Positions 38,883-52,124 of a stretch of DNA of 64,000 nt are shown one piece after another. Positions within the stretch are counted from its first letter, which is position 1, and each line of letters begins with the position of its first letter. This DNA is from Purshia tridentata (Eukaryota > Streptophyta > Magnoliopsida > Rosales > Rosaceae), in NCBI GenBank assembly GCA_003254885.1, contig QANT01003292.1, positions 1 through 64,000 of the forward strand, given 5' to 3'. The notes under the pieces were generated by a model. That model saw nothing but the letters and a program-made list of their open reading frames with translations. It was not told the origin of the DNA and searched no databases. The translations under genes and the position numbers were made by a program.

Positions 38883-39623
38883 CTCTACTGTATTCCATGT
38901 ACCATGATCATCTTATATGATGATATATATGTCATTCTTAGCTAGTGTGGTTTGGATGGAGAAAAGAAGTAAAATCTGTCAATCTCTATCATATATATAG
39001 TGCTGTACAGTGTGCAATTAAAGCTTGGTTTTATGCGGATTGTAGGAGTGGGGAATATATTCAATGGAACAATGTCTAGGACTTGATATATTGTATTGAC
39101 TTTGAAGGACTTTTTAATTGGTTGCCCCTAATTAAATCTTATCAGGTCTTGGTTGCAATTAATCAATAATCATCAGTACTTATTATATACATGTTGTTGA
39201 GGTATGAATATGAATATGAAATCTCTTATTCTCCTGTAAATAGTCTGCATGAGAACTTTCCAGAAGTTTTCCTCTAAACTTGGTCATGACAGTAACAGCC
39301 TAACAGGGACCTTGTTTCTTGGTTGAGAAGGCAAGAAGTCAAATCAAATTGGTCTAAAGACTCTTAAAACTGTTTGGTCGGCAAAGAATATTAGAGATGT
39401 CCACTAATTCACGGCATTGGCCCATAGGGAGGGGACAAACAAAGTTAATTAGGAATCTCTTCTATTCACAAAATATCTCATTGTCACTTGATTAATCATT
39501 GATTTTGATTCTCCTGATGTCGGCCTTCAAGTACAGTCGAATTGGGAATGATTAATGTAACCTTTATATTAGTTCAAGCTATAGTGTGCATCATCAGAAG
39601 TTGTTTTTGCTCTCCCATAAATA
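38883..39623. other. HIPP 3' region and spacer
   Basis: 3' untranslated region followed by AT-rich DNA. No further gene is seen. Confidence 0.5.
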
Positions 39624-40073
39624 GAGTTAATTATAACAATACTCCATGAATTATATCTGAATATCACTAGAGTTTAAAATTTTTATTTGAAATTTTAAAG
39701 TTCATGAACTATTCATTAAGTATCACTATAGTCCTTTTTGTACCACAGTGCTCTACTCCTTCTCCAACTTCCCATCCAACCCTTGTACAATAATTTTCAA
39801 AATTATTAAGAAGAATAACTAAGCAACCAGCGCATAGATAAGTGTGGGATGAATGTGATGTTGGACGAAGAGTTAGGCACTGTGAGGATGAAAATGGCCC
39901 TCAAATATGAGTCACGTGGGTGTTTTAGATGAAAAACGTAACAGAAGTTACAAATAGAACTAAAGTGATTCTCAGTGCAATAGTCATGATCAAACTCCAA
40001 ATTTTCAAAATGAAATTCATAAATTAAAGTGGTATTGGAGGTATAATTCAAAAAATATCCCTATAATTAACTC
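39624..40073. mobile_element. Foldback MITE-like element of about 450 bp
   Basis: The ends are inverted copies: gagttaattata at 39624 and its complement ending at 40073. The arms continue as diverged inverted sequence over more than 100 bp (tgaattatatctgaatatca against tgaattatacctccaatacc). A shorter unpaired centre lies between. No coding frame or clear target-site duplication is seen. Confidence 0.65.
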
Positions 40074-41005
40074 CTACAAAGTTTATATAGCTCCAATAAA
40101 AGAGTAATGTTTTTTCCACCCTATTAAATAACTCATTTGAGCTAGAACTCATCAGGAAACTCAATTCAATTACTATTGACAAACAAAAGAAGATGAAAAA
40201 CAAGGACATATAAGTTAACCTCTCTTTTTTATCTAACCATTCAATGAAGAAAAATTTAAACATAAAACATTGAGTGTAGGATCAATCTCATTATCAATCT
40301 TGGGATAGAATTTGGAGGAGATTAAAAATAGTTCATCAAATTTGTGTGTTGTATTTGTATTTCGTTGAAAATATTGATATTCAATTATATAACTCAGTAT
40401 AATATATTTTGCTGATAAGATCACCCAATATGATTTATAAAAAAAAAAAAAGTGTGGCTGTACTATAATTTGGGTAGATTCGTATGGTACCATACTAAAG
40501 AACAATACCTATACACTAGACCATGCTACATGTTTTTTACATGTCACACAACAACACAAATTGAGTAAACTTCTCAATGGTCAGATGGGAGGAACTCAAC
40601 TTTGACCAAAGAAAAAGTCGATGAAGTGATGAACACGAACAGTACACAAGAATATACGAAAAGCACGACGCACTTAAAAAGAGTCGAGGGTACAAAATAC
40701 AAAGAGCCCGCAATCGGGTCTCTGTTGCAAGCAAAGCAATCAATACACACACTGTTACACATAGAGGAAGACCAACAGAACAGACGGGCCTTCTTCTTGA
40801 CCTCTACTCCTAATCAAAGGCCATCCTCCTCTGCTCTGCAACTCTGCTTCATCTGTGTAACAGGTATGTCCTGAATTCGCATTCTCATCCAAGATTAAAC
40901 TTCTTTCACTTACCAAACATGCAGGAGTAGCTCAACAATGCTTGGTATTGGGTTTAGGTTTTGACTTTTTGACTTTCTGGTTGACTGGAACTTCATAGTA
41001 CAAAA
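40074..41005. other. Spacer and leader of the unknown gene at 41006
   Basis: The last 250 bp probably hold the leader. aacaggtatgt at about 40859 looks like a splice donor and cttcatag ending at 40998 like an acceptor, so a short untranslated-region intron is likely. Confidence 0.45.
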
Positions 41006-44000
41006 ATGGAGGAGGATGGTCATGGCAAGAGAGCCTCATCATCCCGTTTGTCACCTTTAGCTCAGCCCTTTACTTTGAACAATTTGAACTGGTTCACTCC
41101 CCAACCCACTTGGTCTTCATCGACTTCACTGGACTCTTGTGCTTCTATGGTCGAACCCTTGTCTAGTATCAACTTGGAAGGCGACCCGTTACCTGTTTTT
41201 CACCATAATCACTCGGAGTTTGGTTTGGATTCTCATTTTACGCAACACCCATCTGCGAATACTGACTTAGACTTTGGTTTTTTGTCCTCTAATGAGTTCC
41301 TACCCGATTACACCCAGCATTTATCATATGGGCAAGCCAGTTTCTCCAGCAACAAGAATGCTTCATTGTCTTATGAAACCTTGCTTGAACAAGGTAATTT
41401 TACTTGCCTGAATTATAATGCTTATGAAATTGAGTTTCTGCTCTAACTTTGTTTTAATTCAGTGAGCCAGTTTCTCCCATTGGCGATAAGCAACCACCGT
41501 TTTTATGCATCTTCTTAAGATAGATTAGTAAACAATTTTCCCAAATAGTTTTCACACAATACTTGCGCACTTTATGGAGGTATAATTCTTATGGTGATGT
41601 TTCTCTTTTAATCTGTTATTGTATAATGTTTATGATCAGTTAAAGATAAAAAATGTAAAATTTTGGCACAATCTCTTGTTTTTTAGGCTCGAGTAACTCC
41701 TAGTACTCTATAGCTATATAAAGAATGTGACTTATGTGAGAATCTAAAGACTATAATTGAAATTGTTTATGAACCAAGCTTATTGAAGGTATTGCATATG
41801 CCTCATACTGTGTGAATGGAGAAAGATTTTATCTTTTCAGGCAAAGAACTCTTACTCTGTGTGTGGAGAACTATTTAACGCTTTAGGAAAAAGAAATTCT
41901 CCCATATTGCTATACTTTTTCATTAAGTTGAATGGACCTGTGCCAGTGTGTGGAAGGAAAAATGATCAGTAAAGTGTGAAGAAATTAAAATTATTTTCTC
42001 AGACTGCTTTTATTTATCGTGACATCAATATGGTAAGGTCTGCATCCATAAACATGCTTCTGCGCAGGAAAGCCTGCTGTTAAAGGATTGAAACCCTGCA
42101 GTGAAAATTATGAAAGTGTTCGTGAAAAATGCAGTGATTTGATCATAGGAAGTGAAAATCAATTCATTTCGAGATCTACAGACCAAGTAGATTCGGGATG
42201 TTTCTCTTTTTCAGCGGTTAATTCTATGGCCACACCAAATGAGTTTTCAAAGTCAGTTATGTGCTCTTCATCAGTGCTTCAAAATTACTCTCAAACTGAG
42301 CTACCGTGTACTGCACCAGTGGTGACTTGGAGCCATTGTAATTCCAAAATTGCTTTGTGCAAGAGTGGCGTAACAGAAATTGACCCTTATACAGCTAAAC
42401 CTCCGGCTTTCCCTTCACCCAAATATAATGCTTTTCCAGCTGTGGTGCTTGGATCATCAGATACCAGAACAACTTTTGTGCCCTCAAATCCTGTTTTGTC
42501 ACAGAATGTGGATTTTACCAGCAATTGTGCAGTGAATGATTATGATGATTCTTCTAAATGCAGTCCTTCTGGCGTAAAGGATCTACATCATTTGCTATCT
42601 GGTGAAGGCAAGGAGATTCACCATGGTAACCCTATCAATAAAAAAAAGGAAAGGAAAGATGGAAAACCTGTCTCTAGTGAGGGTTTAGATCCATTACTAA
42701 TGGAAAAATCTGTGCCAGCAATTACTTTAACCAATATTCCTGATGATCTCAGTCTGGAACATCTTGGTTCCAAAACAGCTGCTTCACTTTCGGCAAAGTT
42801 GGACGAGAATGACTCTGATTTGGACTCACCTTGTTGGAAAGGAACGCTAGGTTCTAGACAATCTCCATTTGAAGTTTCAAAGTCTTTGAGTTCCCACGTT
42901 GTTGAAAATGAACAAGAAGCACATAATAGTTTGAACCCATTGGCGCCTCAATTTTTTCCTCGTCATGCTACAACAATTGTAAATTACCATTCGAATTATG
43001 TTGTAGATGATTTCTCGTCGTTCCAAGAGAGTGAATCTTCAGCTGTTATTTCATTCCCCAGAGGGCACATGTCTGTTGATAAAGCAGGATCAAAGTCTTT
43101 TTTATCGATTAATGGAACTGGGACTCAATCTTCCAATCACATCCATGAACCAAAAAGAGAATATGCCCTGCTTAATAACTCAGAAAGTGGCTATGTGCTG
43201 AATTTTCCGGAGAGTGTATCCAAGTTGTTGTCTATACATTCAAAAATAGATGTTCCCACAATACTTAATGTGATGCATGATCTGTCAGAATGGCTTGTAC
43301 AAAACTGTTCAAATGACTTAGATTCATTGAATGAACATAAGTATGACTTGGTTCAGCGCATAATCAATAATCTTTCTGTGTGCATCCAACATAGGGCTGG
43401 AGGAAAGACTCCAATGCCTGACATAACTCTTACAGGCACTCCATGCTGTCCTAATAAGTCAACAGAGCTTCACAAGGTAGGGATATGTGTATGTTTTTTA
43501 AATGTTGAGAATCCGTTTTAAATGTTGAGAATCCGCTTTGAAAATAATACTCAACTTTACTGTCCTGTTTGAAATTTTGAATCAGAAAGCACTTGGGTAC
43601 TCCCCATTCTAGGATTTCTGGGCATGTTGGATACTTCTGCAATTTTGCTCATTTCCTAAAATAAATGTTATTCTCTTTATCATTATTATTTGTAGCTATA
43701 TTCTAAATGCATGTAAATCATAATCATAATAGCAATGATATTAATAATACTGACTATGCCTTGATCTGCGTCCACCAGGGAGCTGGTTGGCAGAAATAAT
43801 TTCACCATCATTTCTTATTGTAACTAAGGTTTTTTGGTTGCTAATGGTAATTTTGCATGTTGTACATGGGCACTGGCATGCACATCTGTATATGTTATGT
43901 TGAGCTGAGAGCTTAAATAATGTCTTGCAGTGCTCAAATGTGGGGTTTCAAGTAACAAGGACAGGGGCTTTGGCTGTTCCACACGAGCATGATAATCAGA

Positions 44001-44434
44001 ATGGCCATGAGGGGTGCAAGGTTAATAGTCATGCTTTCACTGAGAGAATGTTGGATTCCTTTCCTTCATGTAGTGACGTAGGCACTGAGAAGAGCAACAA
44101 AATCATTCAGGTATAATTCATGGATCTGATGTTGGAAATTTTTATATCAGTGCTTAGTGTTGTCATCTACTTGGAAACAGAAACTTCCATTTGTAATGAT
44201 AAGATGCAGGTTATGGGGAATGCTTTTAGAGACAATAATCTAACCAAGGAAGAGATAGACCCACAAGCTTTGTTGTATAAAAGATTATGGCTTCAGGCTG
44301 AAGCAGCATTATGTTCCATGAAGTATGAAAATGCTGTCTTAAACATGAAATTGGAGAAGGATGGCCGCAATTTAGACAAAAATAAGGTCAACTACTTCCC
44401 TTCCATTCCGAAGTTTATCTATTCCTTTATTTGA
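41006..44434 (+). CDS. Large Ser-rich plant protein of unknown function
   Basis: Exons 41006-41393, 42068-43476, 43931-44110 and 44210-44386 join in frame to 718 residues. Reading on without splicing adds 15 residues to a stop at 44434. Alternatively the donor at 44387 may be used, joining an exon near 44697-44762 that also ends in a stop. The protein is Ser/Asn-rich and mostly disordered. Conserved-looking parts are the start (PFTLNNLNWFTP), PPAFPSPKYNAFPAV, and near the C-terminus QALLYKRLWLQAEAALCSMK followed by a coiled-coil-like stretch. Similar plant proteins of unknown function carry this last motif, as I recall, usually with more C-terminal sequence, so this model may be incomplete. 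No catalytic or membrane features are seen. Nuclear location is only a guess. Confidence 0.75.
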
Positions 44435-45396
44435 CCTTGTCTATTTTCTGCTCTGTTAGGTGTCAAATAAGCTGAGCTTTTAACATAGAGAGCCACACTA
44501 GCTGTAAATGTTTGTCTTGATACCTACTGCTAGAAGGGACTGCTGGAGTTGGAAGGTAGAAACTCTTCACCTACATGTATGTATAATAGTCCTCAATGTG
44601 CAGTTTATAATAGTAATATTTGTTTGATATAGTGACTTACTCTTAGAACGCAAGTCCTTAAAATGTAAGGTTGATGATCCCATGTGTTTGAATCAGGATC
44701 ATAGAGATGTGAAAGCCCCTGGACAAGTTCGTGAGAGAGACAAGATTAGAGACTGTAATTAGGACATGGCAGTGATGTATGAAATGCTGTCTGACTTAAA
44801 TAGGGGAAAGAGACCTCAAAGAGGGGCTTTCCTGATGTCTTTCAAATCAGTTTGTCATTGCAGTTGGAGCACCAACCTTGTTCTATATAGTTTTGCTCTA
44901 TCATTACAGTTATAGATTTTGATTGCTTGGGAATGTCCTTGAAATGAAGTGGTGCGTCCAGGTACTTTGTTAACTATTTTGTCACATGTGAAATATACAT
45001 GAACAAATTAGACTGAAATTGTGGCCGAGTCCCTCTTGTAATAGTAGGAGTACTATGGTTGATGTAAAACCGTTTTAAATTATGACAATCATATTTACAT
45101 GTAAGATGATTCCTTTTCTCTCAATTTGTGGTTGAAAATTAACATCCTGCAAAGAAGTGATGGATTTGTCTAGGCCTTACATCAAGCTGGCGGTCCATGA
45201 GACCTGGACCATTTTTACACCCCCCCAACCCCAAACTCTTTCCCTTTCTTCTTCCATTTTTACTCTCAGTTGTAAAAAAAGAAAAACCATATCAAAACAT
45301 CTGTGCTCCGTCCTGCCCACCGCACTCCACCCCACCACACCACACCACCCTACCCTTTTCAGCCACCCACCTTGCCGCCAGCCCCACTACTGGCTC

Positions 45397-45432
<36 letters not shown>

Positions 45433-47471
45433 GTTCTCTTAAATGGCTAGTTGGTTGATTTAGCTTCACCATTGGCAAATCAATTACATTTTTCAATACT
45501 TGTTACATTATCATATGGGAAAACCAAACCCCCTATGGGCCAAAAAAAGGATTTAGAAAGTGAATGGACAGGAGTCCCGAGGGAGGGTAGGAACAAAGGT
45601 CATTAAGTGATTGATTATTTTAAGAAATACTGTTGGTGCATGTGGTACCACATGGAATGATGAAACAATAAGTTACATTGGCTTAGGCTTTAAGGCTTTG
45701 GTGCTGAATACCCAGTGGGAAGTGGGGAGTATTAGACTAGTAGTACATGGACATTGGAATTGGACAACCCTTGTACCCTTCCATTCACCCACCAAGACAA
45801 AAGTGACAGGTAATGCCAGTGGGGACCTCTAACTTTTCTTGCTATAGTAATATAATTCTAATCCCTAAAATAATTAATCAATTAATATTATTTGTTTGAA
45901 GAAAAGAAAAACAAAACATTATCTATGTATTTTGTCATTTTTTAACATTGTTTAATCAGACAGGATTTAACTCCAAGCTCTCTCTTTCGCTCTCTGGCGC
46001 TATATGGTTCACATGGTCCATATGGTCCACACCACACCTCTTCATAATTTTGTGAAGCCAAAATTGTGATGGTACATAAATAACGAACAAACTGATCCAA
46101 GCAGGCAAGCATGGTAAAAGGGGACAAAAGTATAAAAATGAAGCTCTCGACAATTTATGTACATTATTTAAGCTTAACATTGCTTATAGTCAAGTAAAAA
46201 CAGAATTGTCTATAAAATTCAATTGATTTGTTTTCCAACCAAAAAAAAACCCTAAACCCTAAATTAGAAAGTGAAAGGAGTGGGTTGGTTAATAAAGGTT
46301 TGTGGTTAGCAGAGTGGGAAATTAAAGGCTGAAAAGAAGGTAGGGAAATGAAGGAAGAGATGAAAGGGGAAAGGATTTAGAGAGTTAGGGAGATAGGGGT
46401 GGCCAATAAACTTCAGGCAACTGGTTTGGTGCAGTATGGATACCTTATTAGCATGAAACTGGTTACTCAGCATAAAAAAAAAAGAGGGCTATGGATCTCA
46501 GCACAAAACAAATCCAAATCCAATCCAATCCAATCCCATCCCATCTCATCCAGGTGGGTCAGAACATATTGGCAGTCCAGGCCCACCCACACCCCTGACC
46601 CTGTTCCTGTTCCTCTTCCTGTTCCTGTTTCAGTGTTTCTCTCTCATGATGACCCATTGGCTAGCTAGCAGCTGTATAGCTAGCCAGCTAGGTAGCTTTT
46701 TTTCTCATCTTCTTGTTACACATAAATAGTAAGGTTTTGATGCACTTGTTTACGGCTGCTTTGGAGCTCTAGCCCATGACCCATTACTATCCATCTATTT
46801 ACACAGAGACCATAAATATTAATTGCGGTTGTGGTTGTTTTATGGGATCGGCTGCAACCCCCTTTGCAGTTTCACTGTTAATGCTTCTCTGTCACAACTC
46901 ACTACATTTTGAAAGCCACCGTATACACTATTAGCAGAAGCAGAAGCAGCAGCAGCTGTATACTGCACACTGGACACTTAGCCCCACAACCTTTTTTGTT
47001 TCTCACTATCCTAATTTCCTTGTGCTTCTTCTTCAAGATACTTTCTTTTTCTCTTGCTGTCTAGTTTCTGCTGCATGACAGTACCAGATGATAACGAAAC
47101 CAAAAGTGAAAACAGCCAGGCCAGTGCATCACAGCCGTTCATTTTTTGACATCGTTGATGGGTACTAGTCAGAACAATCAGCAGAACCCAGATGGGTATG
47201 TTGCCATTTAACCTTTGGGAACATGGAATGTTGTCCTGTTGAGTGGGGGAAATCAGGAAAGCCATAAAAGCATGCCATATGCCATATGACAAACATATCA
47301 TACCATGCCACCTCAACCTCAGCTCATTCACTCACTCCCTAATTCTCTTTCTAGGAATCTTTCATTTTTTTGATTTGCCATTCTCTCATTTTTACCATGA
47401 CAAATAATATCTACCACAATATATATATAGAGCCAAACCTTTAGATGGACACAAACACATTGTCTTGAGTC

Positions 47472-47510
<39 letters not shown>

Positions 47511-50054
47511 CACATTCACAACATTTAACTACATATGATATCACGGGAATGTGGTGCATATGTTAAACATAAAGAAAAGAAAGAAAGAAAGAAATATCAA
47601 CGTGGGCCATGAAGATGTAGTAGAAGAATGCACGCGTCTTTGAATTTGTTGTTGAAGAATGAAATTCAAAACGATGGAGGGCTGAGGAGTAGTAGTACTA
47701 TTTGCTACTTTTCTTTTATTGGCGTCATTGATTACGCCTATTAACCCTAAATTCCTACTATGCCTCGATTTCTTTCCTAGTGTGGGGACTGCTCTATATA
47801 TAGTCTATATATATACACACACAACTCTTTTCCATTATAAACTACTTCACACACTTCAGAGTTTCAGGCTTACTTAATTTCTTTTGCTTTCACCGCATCT
47901 TTGGTTCACTTCTTTTTCCTCATCCTCAAAACTGTCCAACCTTACTTAATAATATTATATAAATATTTTATGATATTAATACAAAGGATATAATTAAGTA
48001 TGTAATATTTTAGATTGTTTTTTATGCATGTGCAATTTGGAAGAAGCCAAATGGGTTTTAGGCTTGGGGTTCCTAGCTAGCAACATGCCAATATGTTTGT
48101 GCCTTAAAAAAAGGATAGTATCGTTGGGATTTGGTTCATATATGATAATGTGATGATAGTGAATGACCCAATTGCACCAACTGGGTTTGAACTTGGACAG
48201 GGCCATAGGCTCTCCCTAGCTAGCTAGTAGGGTATTCGTACGTGCATTGTGAAATGGACAAAAAAAATATTGTTGGTGTGTATATTATGGTGATGTGAGA
48301 GAGAGAAGTTTATACATAATAGCAGTTGAAAAGTGTTAATGCAATTGAGACATGTCAAACACTTCGTTATGCTTGTCCGGTCTGCTGCAGCAGCTGCACT
48401 GCATATGCCTTCTATACGCAGCCCTAGCTAGCCTAGCTGTATATGTATATATATATATAGTGATCTGATCATCCCAGTGTGTAGTATTCATATCGTATCA
48501 TCAATATTATGTCTGTGCCCTAAGAAGCCTGCCTACATTGATATCTACATATTTAGACGCCACAGTTTGCAGGGTATAGAGGCCCCCTTTAATCCATCCG
48601 CATTATTTATATATGTATATTTGAGTCGTAACTAATGACTGTTTATATAATTACTTAATTGGGACATTGAGGTTAATTAAGTAATTAGCAACTTATTATA
48701 TATAAGCTTTGGCAGTGGCCCTGTGTCCTTGACTCCTTGTAGAGGATGACACACCCCCAAAACACTCTAGTAAAATTGCCTAAAAGGACACCCACACCCA
48801 TCTCTACTTATTTTGACTTCATCGATTCATTAATATTGGCTTCTTTATACGGACACTACATCACATACATTTATCATTTAAAAATAAAATATTATATTTT
48901 AATAAAGAGAAATGTATACCTTTATAAAGATTTAAAAAATTTAAGGGTTAGATGAGTGTATGCATCCACACTATACAGACAAAACCCTTTTTCTATTTCA
49001 AATCTTGTTCAATATGAGAAACATATATATTACACATTTTTGTTTTTGTTTTTTTTGATCCATAAGTCGCTTCCATCGAATAGTAGCTAATTGTCCTGTT
49101 GTATATGTGTCAGCATGATGTAGAGAGTAGCAATATGATCTTGTGACCTCCACTGTTAACAGGTCTAATATTCTTTAATTTCTTTAAAAAGAATTCCGAA
49201 TTCTCTGATCAGATTGTCATCCTTTAAACCTTTCTCTATCTTCCCACCAAGAGTTTTGATATATATAGTGGTATGTATACACATCCAAACATTATTCATT
49301 TATTCCCCCAAAAATTAAAGAAAAAAAAATTCATAATTGAACTATATAATATATATAGCCACCAACTATATATTTTCCAATTAATATATATATTACAAGA
49401 ATCAAAAGTGTTGGGCCAAAAAATAATAACAATCAAAAGAGGGTTGAAAAAAGAGATTAAGAAGGCGTCGTGCGTGTCAAGCATCGAAGAATTTTCTTTT
49501 TGCTGTGGATTGAGGTGAAGTTGGATATGTGTTATTAAGTATGGAATTCATCGAAAACTTTAAATATGTGCATGCAATTAATTAAGCATGGAATCTCATC
49601 GAAGATTCTCGATATCTGATCCAAAATCATGGCAAAATTATCCATGAACTTGATTCAAGCAAGCATGCACTCTCTCTCCCTTTTTTTTTTGTTTTTTTTG
49701 TTGTTGTTTCTTACAGATGAACCACTCTCTCCCAAATCTTAATCGCATATTATTGAGTAATCAAAAATATCCTAGAAAACCTAGCTTAGAATAATACTTA
49801 GTTAGGCAAACTTTAAGAGCATTTGTAAAAGAAATATATAGGATTCTCTCATTATATTGTAATATATTGTGTGCATCCAAAACAACACCATTTTAACCAG
49901 CATTCTGGATTAATATTAGGTATTGTTACACATAAGCTAGCTTAATTATCTTAAAAAGATAATTAAATAGGGATAAAAGCGATGTGGTTTTAGATAAAAT
50001 AAAAGAATATTAAGGAGATTCAAATTATATTTGAACTAGGGTTAATCTATTTGG
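44435..50054. other. Gene desert downstream of the NGATHA-like gene, part 1
   Basis: No convincing gene in about 5.6 kb. Visible features are a (CT)n run at 45400-45430, two adjoining telo-box motifs (aaaccctaaaccctaaa) at about 46248-46263, and a (GA)n run at 47475-47508. A promoter-like block with tatatatagtctatatatat sits near 47795-47815, with no clear frame after it. That block could drive a noncoding RNA. Confidence 0.45.
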
Positions 50055-50195
50055 CCAATAATAAAAACCCTCTCTAAACACCGGAGTTCGAACCCTCCCA
50101 CCCCTTTGTTAAAAAAAAAAAAAANCCAATAATAAAAACCCTCTCTAAACACCGGAGTTCGAACCCTCCCACCCCTTTGTTAAAAAAAAAAAAAA
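50055..50195. repeat. Exact 70-bp duplication separated by one N
   Basis: Bases 50055-50124 and 50126-50195 are identical and end in an A run. The only ambiguous base of the region (N at 50125) sits between them. Such a layout is typical of an uncollapsed assembly join. Each copy contains gagttcgaacc followed by a poly-A-like end, so it may be the tail of a tRNA-derived SINE. Confidence 0.9.
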
Positions 50196-51309
50196 TGAAA
50201 TCCAAACTCCTTGTCAATTGGTGCCTCAAAATTCATGCGGACTTATTCCCAGAATATAGCTAGGGATTTCTATCGGAAAAACTCATTCAAAACAATTAAA
50301 AGCAACCAATAATTACTCCACACCTGCATGCATTAATTACGTACTGAAGGATCGAACATATATATATAGCTTCTATATATACTTAATTGCAAGAATATCA
50401 AAAACAACTAGATGATAAAGCTTTAGCCTGCAAAGGAAACTAAACAAGTGAAGAGGAAGCTGAAAAAGAACGTTAATATATATATGATATTTGATGTACG
50501 TATAATTAAAGCTAGTTAACTAGCTTTGTATAATTGATACATTTAATAGCTGTGTATCCATTTAATGTTTCAGGCCAGTAAGCTAGCTAGAGTAATACAC
50601 GTACATTCCTTTTGTAGGAAATTCAATTACACTTTCAACTACCATTGCAACTGATTAAACCCTGGCTAGCTTTACTCCTTTTGCAAGCCCTGGTTTCTTT
50701 CATTACTCCTTTTATAGCTACAATAATTGCTAGAATTTTGACAACTAATACAAGTAAACTATTATTATAATTCTCATATATTTAATTAATACTCACCTAA
50801 TTAAACTTCAAGGACTTGCATATATATATATAGATTTAAGATAAAAGATTATTAGTAATTCGTGACATAAAAATTACATGGTTTAAGCACGGCTTTTGGC
50901 TGTTTTTGTAAAGGGGATGTCATGATGATCAACATTAATTTTGAATGAAATAATTAAGATAAATGAACTATATTTCCCTAAAGAGGAATCTAGCTATATA
51001 TATAAACTACTGTGTGCTCAAGTGCTAACTACAGATTCCAAAATGGTCCAAAATTATATAAAGGGCATTCTTAATTAATTGGTAGAAGATATGGCCTATT
51101 AGCCTAGAATAAGATTAATCAAGAATATGCACGTCAGCAAATTAGCTAGTTATAGTGAAATTTCTACAAGCACATGTTAACCTACTAAGTCAATTTTCAG
51201 ATATGCCTTGTGTTTCACTACAACTGTGTATTTAGTACACCTGCAACTTACCAAGAAATCAAATCTTTCTAGTCCTCATCTCTAGGCTTTTTTGAGGGGA
51301 AAAAAAAAT

Positions 51310-51586
51310 CTATATATATATATATAGTGAAAGGGTCTAGTCAAATTTTTTTCCCTTTCTAGACTGAACTATATGTCACTACATGCAACTTTTCTATAAA
51401 ATGATAGTTCATTTTATGAATTACAAGAAAAATTAACTAATTAAAAAATATATATATATATAGTGAAAGGGTCTTGTCAAATTTTTTTCCCTTTCTAGAC
51501 TGAACTATATATGTCACTACATGCAACTTTTCTATAAAATGATAATTCATTTTATGAATTACAAGAAAAATTAACTAATTACAAAA
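51310..51586. repeat. Tandem duplication with a period of about 136 bp
   Basis: Two head-to-tail copies share tagtgaaagggtct, ccctttctagactgaacta and ttacaagaaaaattaacta. They begin at about 51310 and 51446 and differ at only a few positions. Confidence 0.9.
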
Positions 51587-51960
51587 CGACTTTTGGACAG
51601 ATCACTTAAATGATAATTCATCAACTACATATATATGATCCCTTGAAGCAATTAGATGAGAATTCTCCACATGTATTAAAGGCAATAAGTCAACATTAAG
51701 AAGAACAGCAACTTGAAACGCATAACATTAATTTCAAGTAGCCAACCCAAAATTAAGACTGGGCAGATAGGGGAATATTACCACCTTTATGGAATATGTT
51801 TTTGTGCCTCTAAAATTTAAAGGATGTTATGCATGCATGGCTCAAACCTATATTAAGCCCATTTTGGAAGTAGCTAGGTTGATTCTCTTTTCTAGCTGAA
51901 AACCAAAAAAAAAAAAACAAAATATCATTTATATAAACTACATAATAGGGACAACTTACC

Positions 51961-52124
51961 TATTATATATATAACATTAACAATAGTTTTTTTTTTTCCT
52001 CAACAGATCGAAAATTAATACCAATTAAGTAGTGTCATTTTATATTATATATATAACATTAACAATAGTTTTTTTTTTTTCTCAACAAATCGAAAATTAA
52101 TACCAATTAAGTAGTGTCATTTTC
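51961..52124. repeat. Tandem duplication with a period of 82 bp
   Basis: Copies at 51961-52042 and 52043-52124 share tattatatatataacattaa and accaattaagtagtgtcatt. Only one or two bases differ. Confidence 0.9.

Noticed and set aside
46248-46263. Interstitial telomere repeat
   Set aside because: Only about two units are present. This fits a telo-box promoter motif rather than a telomeric remnant.
47011-47331. 106-residue frame on the minus strand
   Set aside because: Its composition is random, and there is no promoter sign and no recognisable family.
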